Assembly (NCBI GenBank): GCA_002405485.1
Contig: DHLW01000041.1
Coordinates: forward strand, 1-8,176
From: Phycisphaerales bacterium UBA4658
GTDB lineage: Bacteria > Planctomycetota > Phycisphaerae > Phycisphaerales > UBA1924
Length of the DNA: 8,176 nucleotides
Direction of reading: 5' to 3'
Within the stretch, counting starts at the first letter, position 1. Every line of letters begins with the position of its first letter. Under the pieces are notes generated by a model. It was not told the origin of the DNA. It saw nothing but the letters and a program-made list of their open reading frames with translations, and made no database searches. This document shows positions 1-6,897 of the stretch, one piece after another. The position numbers and the translations under genes are program-made.

Positions 1-563
<563 letters not shown>

Positions 564-708
564 GGGCAATTGTGAAGACACGAGTGTGCACGCCAGGAAA
601 CGTCGATTCTGCGACGAACAACGCTCTCAAGACTCTAGAATCCCTGCGCTCGGCACGGATCGGAGTGCACATTGACCGTCCCGTGTCGCGTCTACCGGCG
701 GAGACGAC

Positions 709-3486
709 ATGGTCGCCAAGCCCACATCTCGCGCACTTTCCAAGGCGCTCTCGCGTCAGACGCCCGCGGGTGAAGCCGCCACGCGCGTGCTCTGGAAGTG
801 GCTCAACGATGTGAACCGCCTGCTGCGCCGGGCCGTCAAGCGACAGGATGCGGAGCGGTCGGTCAAGAGTGTGCACGCGCTGCGCGTGGCGACCAGGCGC
901 GCGTCGGCGGCCTTGGGCGTGTTCGCGGATCTGCTGGACGCCGATCAGGTGCGTCGTGCGCGGCGACGGCTGCGGCGGATTCGCCGGGTCGCCGGCGCGG
1001 TGCGCGATTGCGACGTGCACGCCGAACTCATCAAGCGCTCGATCCTGCCCGAGGACGGGGACAACGTCCGCAGCGGCGTGAAGGCCCTGCGCAAGGCCTT
1101 GCAAGCGCAACGCGATGAGCGCATGCCCGAGCTGCACGCCCTTGCCGATCGATGGCCCTCGGCCAAGCTGCGCAAGCGGTGGGAACGGCTTCTGGGCACG
1201 GTCCGGGATGATGCATCGGCGGGGGAAGCGCTTGCCGAACTGGCCGGCCGGGTGCTTGCCCGCGAGATCGACGCCGTGAATCGTGCGGGGCAGGCCGACC
1301 TGACCGACATCGAGAACGTGCACGAGCTGCGCGTCTGTCTGAAGCATCTGCGATACGCCGCGGAGGTCGTCGAGCAGAGCATGAACGCCCAATGGAAGCA
1401 GTCCGTGCTTCCCCGGCTGGTGGAGTTGCAGGTATCGCTGGGGGAGATCAACGACGCGCATCTTCTGTTGGAAGTGCTCGCGGCCCACGCCCGTGGGCCC
1501 TCGGGTGGACGCACGCGGTCGACATCCAAGCCGCGCTCACCCCGGAAGGGCGCTCGAAAAGCACCGGATGATGGCCTTGCCGTGGTGCAGGATCGGCAGC
1601 GAGCGCGGCTGGAATCGGGCCACCGCGCGTTTCTGGAGGTCTGGAGCGCCGATGCGTTCGCCGCGATCGCCGCCGACCTGCTCGATGCCCTGCGTCCGCC
1701 GAGCCCCGTGCGTGCCAGCACTGTTCCCGAGCCGCTGTCGAGTCCGCGGGTGCTTCGCCCGGCCGGGTTCATCGAGCCCAAGGGATCGCCGGAGTCCGCT
1801 GTCGAAACCCGTCGCCGGAGTCGCCGGAGGATCGCCGCGATCGACGTGGGGACCAACAGCATCCGGCTCATCGTCGCGGAGAATCAGCCCGACGGGTCGT
1901 ACCGCGTGCTGGATGACGAGAAGGAACTCACGCGCCTTGGGCGCGGGTTGCTGGAGACGGGCAAGCTCTCTCCTGAAGCCATCGAGCACACCGCGGTGAC
2001 CGTGGCCCGGATGCGGTCCATCGCCGAGGGATATCAGGCCGACGAGATCCGCGTCGTCGCCACCGCCGCTGCACGCCAGGCCAGCAACAGCGACGCGCTT
2101 GCTCGGCTGATTCAGGAGCGTGCCGGACTGGGGATGCAGGTCATCAGCGGTGAGGAGGAAGCGCTGCTGGCCTATCGCTCGGCCGCCAGCGCGTTCGATC
2201 TCCGGGACATGTCCAGCGCGGTGGTGGACATCGGCGGGGGCTCATCGGAGATCGTGCTCGCCGCTGCCGTCAAGGATCGGAGCGATGACGCGCGCCGGGC
2301 CGGGCTCGGTGGCGGAGTCATCGAGCGGGTATACACCGTGCCCATCGGGGCGGTGGTGCTGACGGAGAAGTTCGGCGGCCCGGAAGTCTGCGGCGGAAAG
2401 CGCTTCCAGACGATGCGGGACGAGGTGGCCAGAACCCTCAAGCATCGCATCGGACGCCCGCCGATCGTCCCACAGATCGTCATCGGCACCGGCGGAACCC
2501 TGACCACACTCGCGGCCATGGTCAAGCTGCGCAAACTGGGAGCCGGCGGAGACGGTCTGTTCGGGAGCGTGCAGGGGTTCGAAATCACCCGGGCTGAGAT
2601 CAAGCACGTGCTTGCCCAGCTTCGCAGCATGCCCGTCAAGGACCGGGTCAAAGTGCCCGGTCTGAGCGCCGATCGCGCCGACATCATCGTTGCCGGACTG
2701 GTGATCGTGGACGCGGTCATGAAGCGGCTGGACGCCAACCGGCTGCTCGTCCACGAGGGCGGAATCCGCGACGGCATCCTGCTTGGGATGGTCCGGGGCG
2801 CCGAAGCCGCGGGAGAGCCCCGACGCGATCCCATGAAGGGGGTACGGCGATTCGCCAAGGCCTGCGGCTACGAGGCGGATCACTCCCGGCACGTGACCAC
2901 CCTGGCGCTGGAGATCTTTGACCAGCTTGCCCGGCAGCAGGAGAAGATCGAGGTCGAGAAGGGGATGGCGTTTGATGGCGAGGCCCGCTTGCTGCTGGAG
3001 GCCGCCGCGCTCCTGCATGACATCGGCTATCTCATCAACTACGCGCGGCACCACAAACACTCGTACCACCTGATCGTGCATGCGGATCTGCCGGGGCTGA
3101 CGACGCGGCAGGTGCACGTGATCGCGAACGTCGCCCGCTACCACCGTGCCGCGGAGCCCAAGGCCAAGCATCGAACCCTGGCGACGTTGAGCCCAGAGGA
3201 CCAGGCGCGTGTGCGAGGACTCTCGGCGATCCTTCGGGTCGCAGACGGGTTGGACCGGACGCACACGCAGAGCGTGGACGGCGTGGATGTGAAGATAGAG
3301 AAGAACACGGCCCAAATTGGGGTCCGAGCCGAAGCAGAGCCATCGGTGGACATGTGGGGCGCGGTGCGGAAGGCCGGGCTGTTTGAGAGCGCGTTCGGCC
3401 GTTCGGTGCACCTGGAGTGGCGCGAGTCGTCGGCGAAGGTGTCGGAAGAGCGGAGTGAGGCGGTGCGAGAGCGGGCGCGCGCGTGA
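709..3486 (+). CDS. CHAD - Ppx/GppA phosphatase - HD domain fusion protein
   Basis: A 925-residue cytoplasmic protein, likely an exopolyphosphatase and/or pppGpp 5'-phosphohydrolase. Residues about 15-330 are a CHAD domain, a helical polyphosphate-binding module. It shows VHALRVATRR (55-64), VRDCDVH (98-104), VHELRVCLKHLRY (204-216) and GEINDAH (245-251), with a basic low-complexity insert at 265-289. Residues about 374-700 are the actin-fold Ppx/GppA part: IDVGTNSIRL (378-387, phosphate loop), SGEEEA (480-485, where Glu484 aligns with catalytic Glu121 of E. coli Ppx), VDIGGGSSE (506-514) and IGTGGT (592-597). Residues about 710-900 are an HD domain with His725, HD at 770-771, His812 and Asp846 or Asp849. 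E. coli Ppx is about 510 residues, has no CHAD domain and has a degenerate HD-like region (LHEVG). The ATG at 709 follows GGAGA at 700-704. No terminator is visible downstream. Domain calls are strong; substrate preference (polyphosphate or pppGpp) cannot be told from sequence. Confidence 0.94.
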   Translation: MVAKPTSRALSKALSRQTPAGEAATRVLWKWLNDVNRLLRRAVKRQDAERSVKSVHALRVATRRASAALGVFADLLDADQVRRARRRLRRIRRVAGAVRDCDVHAELIKRSILPEDGDNVRSGVKALRKALQAQRDERMPELHALADRWPSAKLRKRWERLLGTVRDDASAGEALAELAGRVLAREIDAVNRAGQADLTDIENVHELRVCLKHLRYAAEVVEQSMNAQWKQSVLPRLVELQVSLGEINDAHLLLEVLAAHARGPSGGRTRSTSKPRSPRKGARKAPDDGLAVVQDRQRARLESGHRAFLEVWSADAFAAIAADLLDALRPPSPVRASTVPEPLSSPRVLRPAGFIEPKGSPESAVETRRRSRRRIAAIDVGTNSIRLIVAENQPDGSYRVLDDEKELTRLGRGLLETGKLSPEAIEHTAVTVARMRSIAEGYQADEIRVVATAAARQASNSDALARLIQERAGLGMQVISGEEEALLAYRSAASAFDLRDMSSAVVDIGGGSSEIVLAAAVKDRSDDARRAGLGGGVIERVYTVPIGAVVLTEKFGGPEVCGGKRFQTMRDEVARTLKHRIGRPPIVPQIVIGTGGTLTTLAAMVKLRKLGAGGDGLFGSVQGFEITRAEIKHVLAQLRSMPVKDRVKVPGLSADRADIIVAGLVIVDAVMKRLDANRLLVHEGGIRDGILLGMVRGAEAAGEPRRDPMKGVRRFAKACGYEADHSRHVTTLALEIFDQLARQQEKIEVEKGMAFDGEARLLLEAAALLHDIGYLINYARHHKHSYHLIVHADLPGLTTRQVHVIANVARYHRAAEPKAKHRTLATLSPEDQARVRGLSAILRVADGLDRTHTQSVDGVDVKIEKNTAQIGVRAEAEPSVDMWGAVRKAGLFESAFGRSVHLEWRESSAKVSEERSEAVRERARA

Positions 3487-3675
3487 AGAGAAATCGTGGA
3501 GCGCGAATGAATCTGGGATGGGTGAGGGCGGTGGGAAAAGAGTGGCAAATTGAGATTTTAGATGTGCCGGCGCGAAAGTGACTCGCGGTGGCAAGATGGG
3601 GAACTCGATGCTCCTGGGGAAGTGTATGGAAAGCGCGCAAGTGCCGAGAAGATCAGAATTTCTGTGACAAAGGGC
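3487..3675. other. Non-coding stretch after the CHAD-Ppx gene
   Basis: This is the upstream part of the 455-base gap between the CHAD-Ppx gene and the secreted-protein gene. It is less GC-rich than its surroundings in places (for example around 3541-3562). I see no convincing gene, no stem-plus-T-run terminator for the preceding gene and no repeat. The short open frame that starts at 3562 has no family resemblance and runs through the candidate promoter and leader, so it is not called. Confidence 0.5.
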
Positions 3676-3704
3676 TTGCACCCTGTTCTCGGGTGTGATA
3701 CAAA
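3676..3704 (+). promoter_or_regulatory. Candidate sigma70-type promoter for the secreted-protein gene
   Basis: TTGCAC (3676-3681) and TACAAA (3699-3704) are separated by 17 bases, and a TG dinucleotide at 3696-3697 sits at the extended -10 position. A perfect 5-base inverted repeat, CACCC/GGGTG (3679-3683 and 3691-3695), overlaps the spacer and could be an operator or chance. Transcription would begin near 3710-3712, exactly where the first leader hairpin starts, which supports the call. Against it, both hexamers are imperfect (3 of 6 and 4 of 6 matches) and the -10 lacks its final T. GATACA at 3697-3702 is an alternative -10 with a shorter spacer. Confidence 0.4.
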
Positions 3705-3711
3705 CAAGGCA

Positions 3712-3886
3712 CTCAAGCGGCTTGAGAAAACGAGCGCGTGTCGAGCCAAGACGCTCGGCGGGTCGAAAGGCCCATAGGTTGGTTCAGGCAAGTGAAGTGA
3801 GTCTTACCGGTTTTCTTCGCGGGCGTGAACGCGTTGAAGACTGGCGTGATTTCTGTGCGATTCAATGGGCTCGTTTGCCCGTTGAG
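3712..3886 (+). promoter_or_regulatory. Structured 5' leader with five predicted hairpins
   Basis: Read by eye, the leader can form five consecutive stem-loops. (1) CTCAAG-cgg-CTTGAG, 3712-3726. (2) CGAGCG/CGCTCG, 3731-3736 with 3752-3757. (3) GGGTC-GAAA-GGCCC, 3760-3773, a GNRA tetraloop on a 5-pair stem with one G-U. (4) A bulged stem, 3807-3844, joining CCGG..TCTTC..GCG to CGC..GAAGA..CTGG. (5) TTCAATGGGC/GCCCGTTGAG, 3861-3870 with 3877-3886, ten continuous pairs including two G-U. The leader ends about 40 bases before an exposed AGGAGG. No sequence complementary to the Shine-Dalgarno is obvious, so simple sequestration is not supported. It matches no riboswitch class I know; a chance fold in GC-rich DNA, an mRNA-stabilising leader or a cis-regulatory RNA are all possible. 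Confidence 0.45.
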
Positions 3887-3928
3887 CTTGATCGTACAGA
3901 CACGTGGGTGTTTCTGAGTGTGTTTGAT

Positions 3929-3934
3929 AGGAGG
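3929..3934 (+). promoter_or_regulatory. Strong ribosome binding site that decides the start
   Basis: A perfect AGGAGG lies 7 bases upstream of the ATG at 3942. It rules out the in-frame GTG at 3918, which lies 5' of this site and would add eight residues in front of an otherwise well-formed signal peptide. Confidence 0.85.
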
Positions 3935-3941
3935 TTTCCAG

Positions 3942-5447
3942 ATGGTTCGCATTTGTAGTCTCATGACTCTGGCCTGCACCACGGCCCTGGTCGCTGGTTC
4001 GGTCGCTTCGGCGGCTGACAAGGTTGCCCCGAGCTCTGCTCGTCTGGCTGTCAACAACGTCGTCAACAACGTCGCCCTGTTCGGCGGCGGCCCCGGTTGC
4101 GAGTGCGTGTGGAACAACGGCCTGTTCGACGGTCGCGATGGCCAGGCCTCGCACCTCGGCGGCGCGATTCCGCACGGCAAGAAGGCCGCTGACGACCTCT
4201 TCCTCTGCGAGGGGTACGTCTACGACCTGAGCACCGTTTCCGCTCGCCTCCTGACCACGACGCTCGTCGGCCTGGTCAAGCCGCGCATGGAGATCTGGTC
4301 TGACTGCAACGGCTCCCCCGGGCAGCTGCTGTACACCTTCGACAAGCCGCGCGTCAGCGAGACCGGCCAGAACTTCGGCACGGCGTTCGATGGCCGCGCT
4401 CTCCGCATCGTTGACGTCGTCTTCGACGTGAACCTGGAGACGAAGGTCGAGAACAAGAACATCGTCCTCAAGGGCGGCACGTACTGGGTCAGCATCTACG
4501 GCACGACCGACCTGCAGTGCCAGACGATGCAGATGTGCGACGTGACCTACTGGGGCACCGCCGGCAACGGCGTGATCAAGGGCGTTCCGGCCCGCAAGAT
4601 CGACGGCGTCCCGACTCCGTCGTACAACCAGTTCAACTTCCCCGGCCCGTGGGGCTCGGTGCTGGATGACTGCTGCGTCGGCTGCACGGACCTGAACTTC
4701 GTGTTCTGCGCCGAGCCCTGCAAGATCCTCATCGACAACGGCGGCGGCCGTCGCCAGGTCGGCTCTGAGGCCGTCGGCGCCAGCAGCCAGTACGCTCCGA
4801 CCAGCTGGAGCCAGATCGAGACCCGCGCGGCTGACGACTTCGTCGCTCCGCCCTGCGATCCGATCGAGATCTGCTACGTCGAGGGCTGCGTCCTGACCAA
4901 CTGCGTTGGCTTCTGGGGCGCGTTCGAGCTCTACAACAACGACTGCAACCGTCCGTCCTACGCCCTCGGCGGCCAGCCGATCGGCGGCCAGCAGTACCTC
5001 GCGACCAAGATCATCCCGCTGGGCTACTCCGCCCTCGTCGATGGTCGCACGCTCAACGCCTTCAAGCTCGAGTTCCATGACCTGGCCATCCGCCTCGACG
5101 GCGGCCGTCAGTACTGGATCTCGATCGGCGTGAAGCACACCTTCAGCATCAACGAGCGCGCTCAGTTCTGCTACAACAGCGACTGCCGCCGCTCCTGCCT
5201 CATCCGCTTCAACGAGGGCCGCGCTCTGACCGCCTTCACCACCGAGACCCTCCGCGACGGCTCCGTCGTCCCGGGTTGGGCCAAGGTCGGCAACGACTTC
5301 TCCTTCCTGATCGCCGCCAACACGGTGAGCTCCTCTACTCCGATCGGCTCGACCCCGGCCTGCGCTGCCGACTTCAACGTCGACGGCTCGGTCACCGCGG
5401 CCGACATCTTCGACTACCTGAACGCTTGGTTCACGGGCTGCCCGTAA
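3942..5447 (+). CDS. Secreted Cys-rich two-repeat protein with C-terminal dockerin/EF-hand-like motif
   Basis: A 501-residue exported protein of unknown function. Residues 1 to about 25 are a Sec signal peptide with a hydrophobic core (LMTLACTTALVAGSVA) and probable cleavage after ASAA, before Asp26. The mature part holds two copies of a roughly 100-residue module. Copy 1 runs from AADDLFLC (82-89) through WSDCNGSPGQLLY to GGTYWVSIYG (178-187). Copy 2 runs from AADDFVAPPC (296-305) through YNNDCNRP to GGRQYWISIG (387-396). The spacing and beta-rich pattern suggest a beta-sandwich, jelly-roll-like fold, but I do not recognise a named family. Twenty-one cysteines in the mature chain suit an oxidising extracytoplasmic site. 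The C-terminus carries one EF-hand-like calcium loop, DFNVDGSVTAAD (477-488), then IFDYLNAWFTGCP, as in many planctomycete secreted proteins. The strong ribosome binding site, a codon choice leaning to GTC, CTC, AAC, ATC and GCT, and a strong terminator together suggest high expression. It is a single-gene unit. Confidence 0.9.
   Translation: MVRICSLMTLACTTALVAGSVASAADKVAPSSARLAVNNVVNNVALFGGGPGCECVWNNGLFDGRDGQASHLGGAIPHGKKAADDLFLCEGYVYDLSTVSARLLTTTLVGLVKPRMEIWSDCNGSPGQLLYTFDKPRVSETGQNFGTAFDGRALRIVDVVFDVNLETKVENKNIVLKGGTYWVSIYGTTDLQCQTMQMCDVTYWGTAGNGVIKGVPARKIDGVPTPSYNQFNFPGPWGSVLDDCCVGCTDLNFVFCAEPCKILIDNGGGRRQVGSEAVGASSQYAPTSWSQIETRAADDFVAPPCDPIEICYVEGCVLTNCVGFWGAFELYNNDCNRPSYALGGQPIGGQQYLATKIIPLGYSALVDGRTLNAFKLEFHDLAIRLDGGRQYWISIGVKHTFSINERAQFCYNSDCRRSCLIRFNEGRALTAFTTETLRDGSVVPGWAKVGNDFSFLIAANTVSSSTPIGSTPACAADFNVDGSVTAADIFDYLNAWFTGCP
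4050..4073 (+). repeat. Perfect 12-base tandem duplication in the coding sequence
   Basis: GTCAACAACGTC occurs twice in tandem (4050-4061 and 4062-4073), in frame. It encodes VNNV-VNNV shortly after the signal peptide of the secreted protein. It probably arose by slippage and keeps the frame. Confidence 0.85.
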
Positions 5448-5476
5448 GACCGAGTGACAGCAATCACGCGATCGGA

Positions 5477-5492
5477 TCGTGAGCGATCACGA
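5477..5492 (+). other. GNRA-capped hairpin in the 3' untranslated region
   Basis: TCGTGA-GCGA-TCACGA forms a perfect 6-base-pair stem with a GCGA tetraloop, 29 bases after the stop of the secreted-protein gene and 25 bases before its terminator. An upstream TCACG (5464-5468) could pair with the same CGTGA segment (5478-5482), giving a competing fold. It may protect the 3' end of the mRNA or be incidental. Confidence 0.4.
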
Positions 5493-5517
5493 AGCCGACC
5501 ACGCTGAGACCTCCAAG

Positions 5518-5554
5518 CGCCCCGGAGCTTCCGCTCCGGGGCGTTTGCGTTTTT
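5518..5554 (+). terminator. Rho-independent terminator of the secreted-protein gene
   Basis: CGCCCCGGAGC (5518-5528), loop TTCC (5529-5532) and GCTCCGGGGCG (5533-5543) form a perfect 11-base-pair GC-rich stem, followed by the T-rich tract TTTGCGTTTTT (5544-5554). It lies 70 bases after the stop codon at 5447 and isolates this unit from the sigma-factor gene downstream. Confidence 0.93.
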
Positions 5555-5734
5555 GCCGATCCCGGTTCCGCGGACCTTTCGTCCAAGTCGTTCACCCCAA
5601 CCCCGGGAATGTCGCCGCGGATCGCCAATGTTCGAGCGGTCCGGGCGGGACTGCGTCGGGGAGCGATGAGGATGCGGTAGATTTGCCGGGGTCTTCAGTG
5701 CATCGGGGGAACCGGAGTCGGGGGGCGCAACGCC

Positions 5735-6316
5735 ATGGGCGGCGGGACATCCATCCTCGGTCTCGTGGCGGCGGGCGATCCGGACGCGGTGCGCGCGTGC
5801 ATGGATCGGTACTCCGGGCTGGTGTGGTCGCTGGCGCGGCGGTTCTGCTTCAATCCCGCGGATGCCGAGGACGCCGTGCAGGAGATCTTCCTGGACATCT
5901 GGCGCAGCGCCGCACGCTTTGACTCCGGAGTCGCGAGCGAGGCGACGTTCGTGGCGATGATCGCCCGGCGTCGGCTGATCGACCGGCGGCGGCGCGCCTC
6001 GCGCGAGGGCAACCTGGCGGATGTGGCGATCAACAGCATCCGCGTGCAGCCGGAGCGTGGAGAGGAGCAGTTGGCCAAGCGTGAGCAGGCGGTGATGGCC
6101 GCGGAGGCGATCGAGAAGCTGCGACCCGAGCAGCAGCGTGTGCTTCGGCTGAGCGTCTACCAGGGGCTCTCGCACGAGCGGATCGCCGAGGCGACCGGGC
6201 TGCCCCTCGGAACAGTCAAGACGCACGTTCGCCGGGGTCTGATCCGGATCCGCGAGATCGTCGGACAGGGCGTGGAGGGCGAGCCTGATCACGGCGTGAC
6301 CGAGCCGAGCGTCTGA
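5735..6316 (+). CDS. ECF-family RNA polymerase sigma factor
   Basis: A 193-residue sigma70-family regulator with only regions 2 and 4, as in extracytoplasmic-function factors. Region 2 covers about residues 20-88. It includes the core-polymerase-binding segment NPADAEDAVQEIFLDIW (40-56) and FVAMIARRRLIDRRRR (72-87), the promoter -10 recognition helix. Region 4 covers about 122-176, with LRPEQQRVLRLSVYQGLSHE (129-148) and the helix-turn-helix IAEATGLPLGTVKTHVRRGL (150-169) that reads the -35 element. Length is normal for the family and there is no long C-terminal extension. The ATG at 5735 is used because region 2 follows it at the usual distance; only a G-rich stretch (5719-5726) precedes it as a possible binding site. 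No anti-sigma gene is adjacent: the upstream neighbour is a terminated single-gene unit and the downstream genes run the other way. The 180 bases upstream (5555-5734) show no promoter I would defend. Confidence 0.92.
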   Translation: MGGGTSILGLVAAGDPDAVRACMDRYSGLVWSLARRFCFNPADAEDAVQEIFLDIWRSAARFDSGVASEATFVAMIARRRLIDRRRRASREGNLADVAINSIRVQPERGEEQLAKREQAVMAAEAIEKLRPEQQRVLRLSVYQGLSHERIAEATGLPLGTVKTHVRRGLIRIREIVGQGVEGEPDHGVTEPSV

Positions 6317-6318
6317 GA

Positions 6319-6335
6319 TGAGCGTCCGACGCTCA
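6319..6335. terminator. Hairpin between convergent genes, possible two-way terminator
   Basis: TGAGCGT-CCG-ACGCTCA is a perfect 7-base-pair stem with a 3-base loop. It fills the 16-base gap between the sigma-factor stop (6314-6316) and the last codon of the opposing operon, and its right arm contains that operon's stop codon (6333-6335, read TGA on the minus strand). Neither side has a T-run, so intrinsic termination would be weak. It could instead act as a 3'-end stabiliser or pause site. Confidence 0.4.
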
Positions 6336-6893
6336 CGGGCGTCGCAGAGAGGGCGTGGGGGGGGTGAGGGTGATGCGCTGCTGGTCGGGGCCGAGGACGG
6401 TGACGGTGCGCGATCGCGAGTCGATGTCGGCGATGCGCCATCCACGGGTGATCTCGTCCCCGACGCGGTAGATGCGGTGGTTGATGCTGGCGAGGGCCTG
6501 CTCGGAGCCGCCCGACGATGATGACCCGATGATCGCTGAGAGGATGAACGTGGGTGCCGGCGGTTGCGTTGGCTGGGGGATCGCGGGTTCCGGCGCCGGG
6601 GTGATCGGCAGGTGGACGATGATGGGCGGGGGATCGGGGCGATCCATGGGCGAGCGAAGCGGCAGGGAGGCGGGCTGGCCGGCGATCCAGGTGATGGCGC
6701 GCCGCTGCGCGTCGGTGAGCGGTGCGGCCGGCGGCGGGGTGATGGCCAGGCCCGGATCGGCGTTGGCCGCCGAGGCGGACGAGACCGGCGTTCCGCCCAG
6801 GAGCACGCGGGCGCCCTGCACGATGACGATGGGCGCGAGCATGGTGGCGAAGAACAGCACCCTGGCTTTGGTTCTGCTCGAGAGCGCGGGCAT
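6333..6893 (-). CDS. PilP/GspC-like inner-membrane protein with periplasmic beta domain
   Basis: A 186-residue bitopic protein, third in the PilN-PilO operon. Residues about 12-32 form a single membrane anchor (VLFFATMLAPIVIVQGARVLL) after a short basic N-terminus. Residues about 48-115 are a linker rich in proline. Residues 115-176 form a small beta domain, LSAIIGSSS..ALASINHRIYRVGDEI..GWRIADIDSRSRTVTVL, which follows the strand pattern of the GspC homology region and PilP: inhibitor-like 'AII', then 'GD.I..GW.I..I....V.L'. In those families this domain docks on the secretin. The ATG at 6893 lies 4 bases after the preceding stop, with GGAG just upstream overlapping the gene before, so translation is probably coupled. 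Assignment to PilP or GspC cannot be settled by eye. Confidence 0.72.
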   Translation of the reverse strand: MPALSSRTKARVLFFATMLAPIVIVQGARVLLGGTPVSSASAANADPGLAITPPPAAPLTDAQRRAITWIAGQPASLPLRSPMDRPDPPPIIVHLPITPAPEPAIPQPTQPPAPTFILSAIIGSSSSGGSEQALASINHRIYRVGDEITRGWRIADIDSRSRTVTVLGPDQQRITLTPPTPSLRRP

Positions 6894-6897
6894 GGGT

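Noticed and set aside
613..641. Possible promoter around TAGAAT (636-641) in the divergent gap before the CHAD-Ppx gene
   Set aside because: No acceptable -35 lies at 16-18 bases upstream.
2242..3681. A 479-codon open frame on the minus strand opposite the Ppx and HD regions
   Set aside because: The plus strand encodes unmistakable Ppx/GppA and HD motifs there. The antisense product is low-complexity His/Arg/Leu-rich sequence.
3712..3886. Leader region as a cyclic-di-GMP riboswitch, tRNA or 6S RNA
   Set aside because: The GNRA tetraloop hairpin prompted the idea. The conserved riboswitch core, tRNA T-arm sequence and acceptor pairing, and a long bubble-containing rod are all absent.
3562..3958. 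Two short plus-strand frames in the gap before the secreted-protein gene (3562-3777 and 3695-3958)
   Set aside because: Neither has a convincing ribosome binding site or a recognisable product. They run through the candidate promoter and leader hairpins, and the second overlaps the start of the secreted-protein gene.
3804..5138. A 444-codon open frame on the minus strand opposite the secreted-protein gene
   Set aside because: It is a shadow of the strongly codon-biased plus-strand gene. Its product has no family resemblance and is dominated by Ala, Val, Asp and Arg, and the plus strand has a signal peptide, ribosome binding site and terminator.
5708..5713. GGAACC resembling an ECF -35 element, suggesting autoregulation of the sigma gene
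   Set aside because: It lies only about 20 bases before the start codon, so the -10 would fall at the start codon and the transcript would be leaderless. No matching -10 is seen.
5479..5922. A plus-strand frame of 147 codons spanning the terminator and the start of the sigma-factor gene
   Set aside because: It would translate through the intrinsic terminator and overlaps the sigma gene in another frame; the product is Arg/Gly-rich.
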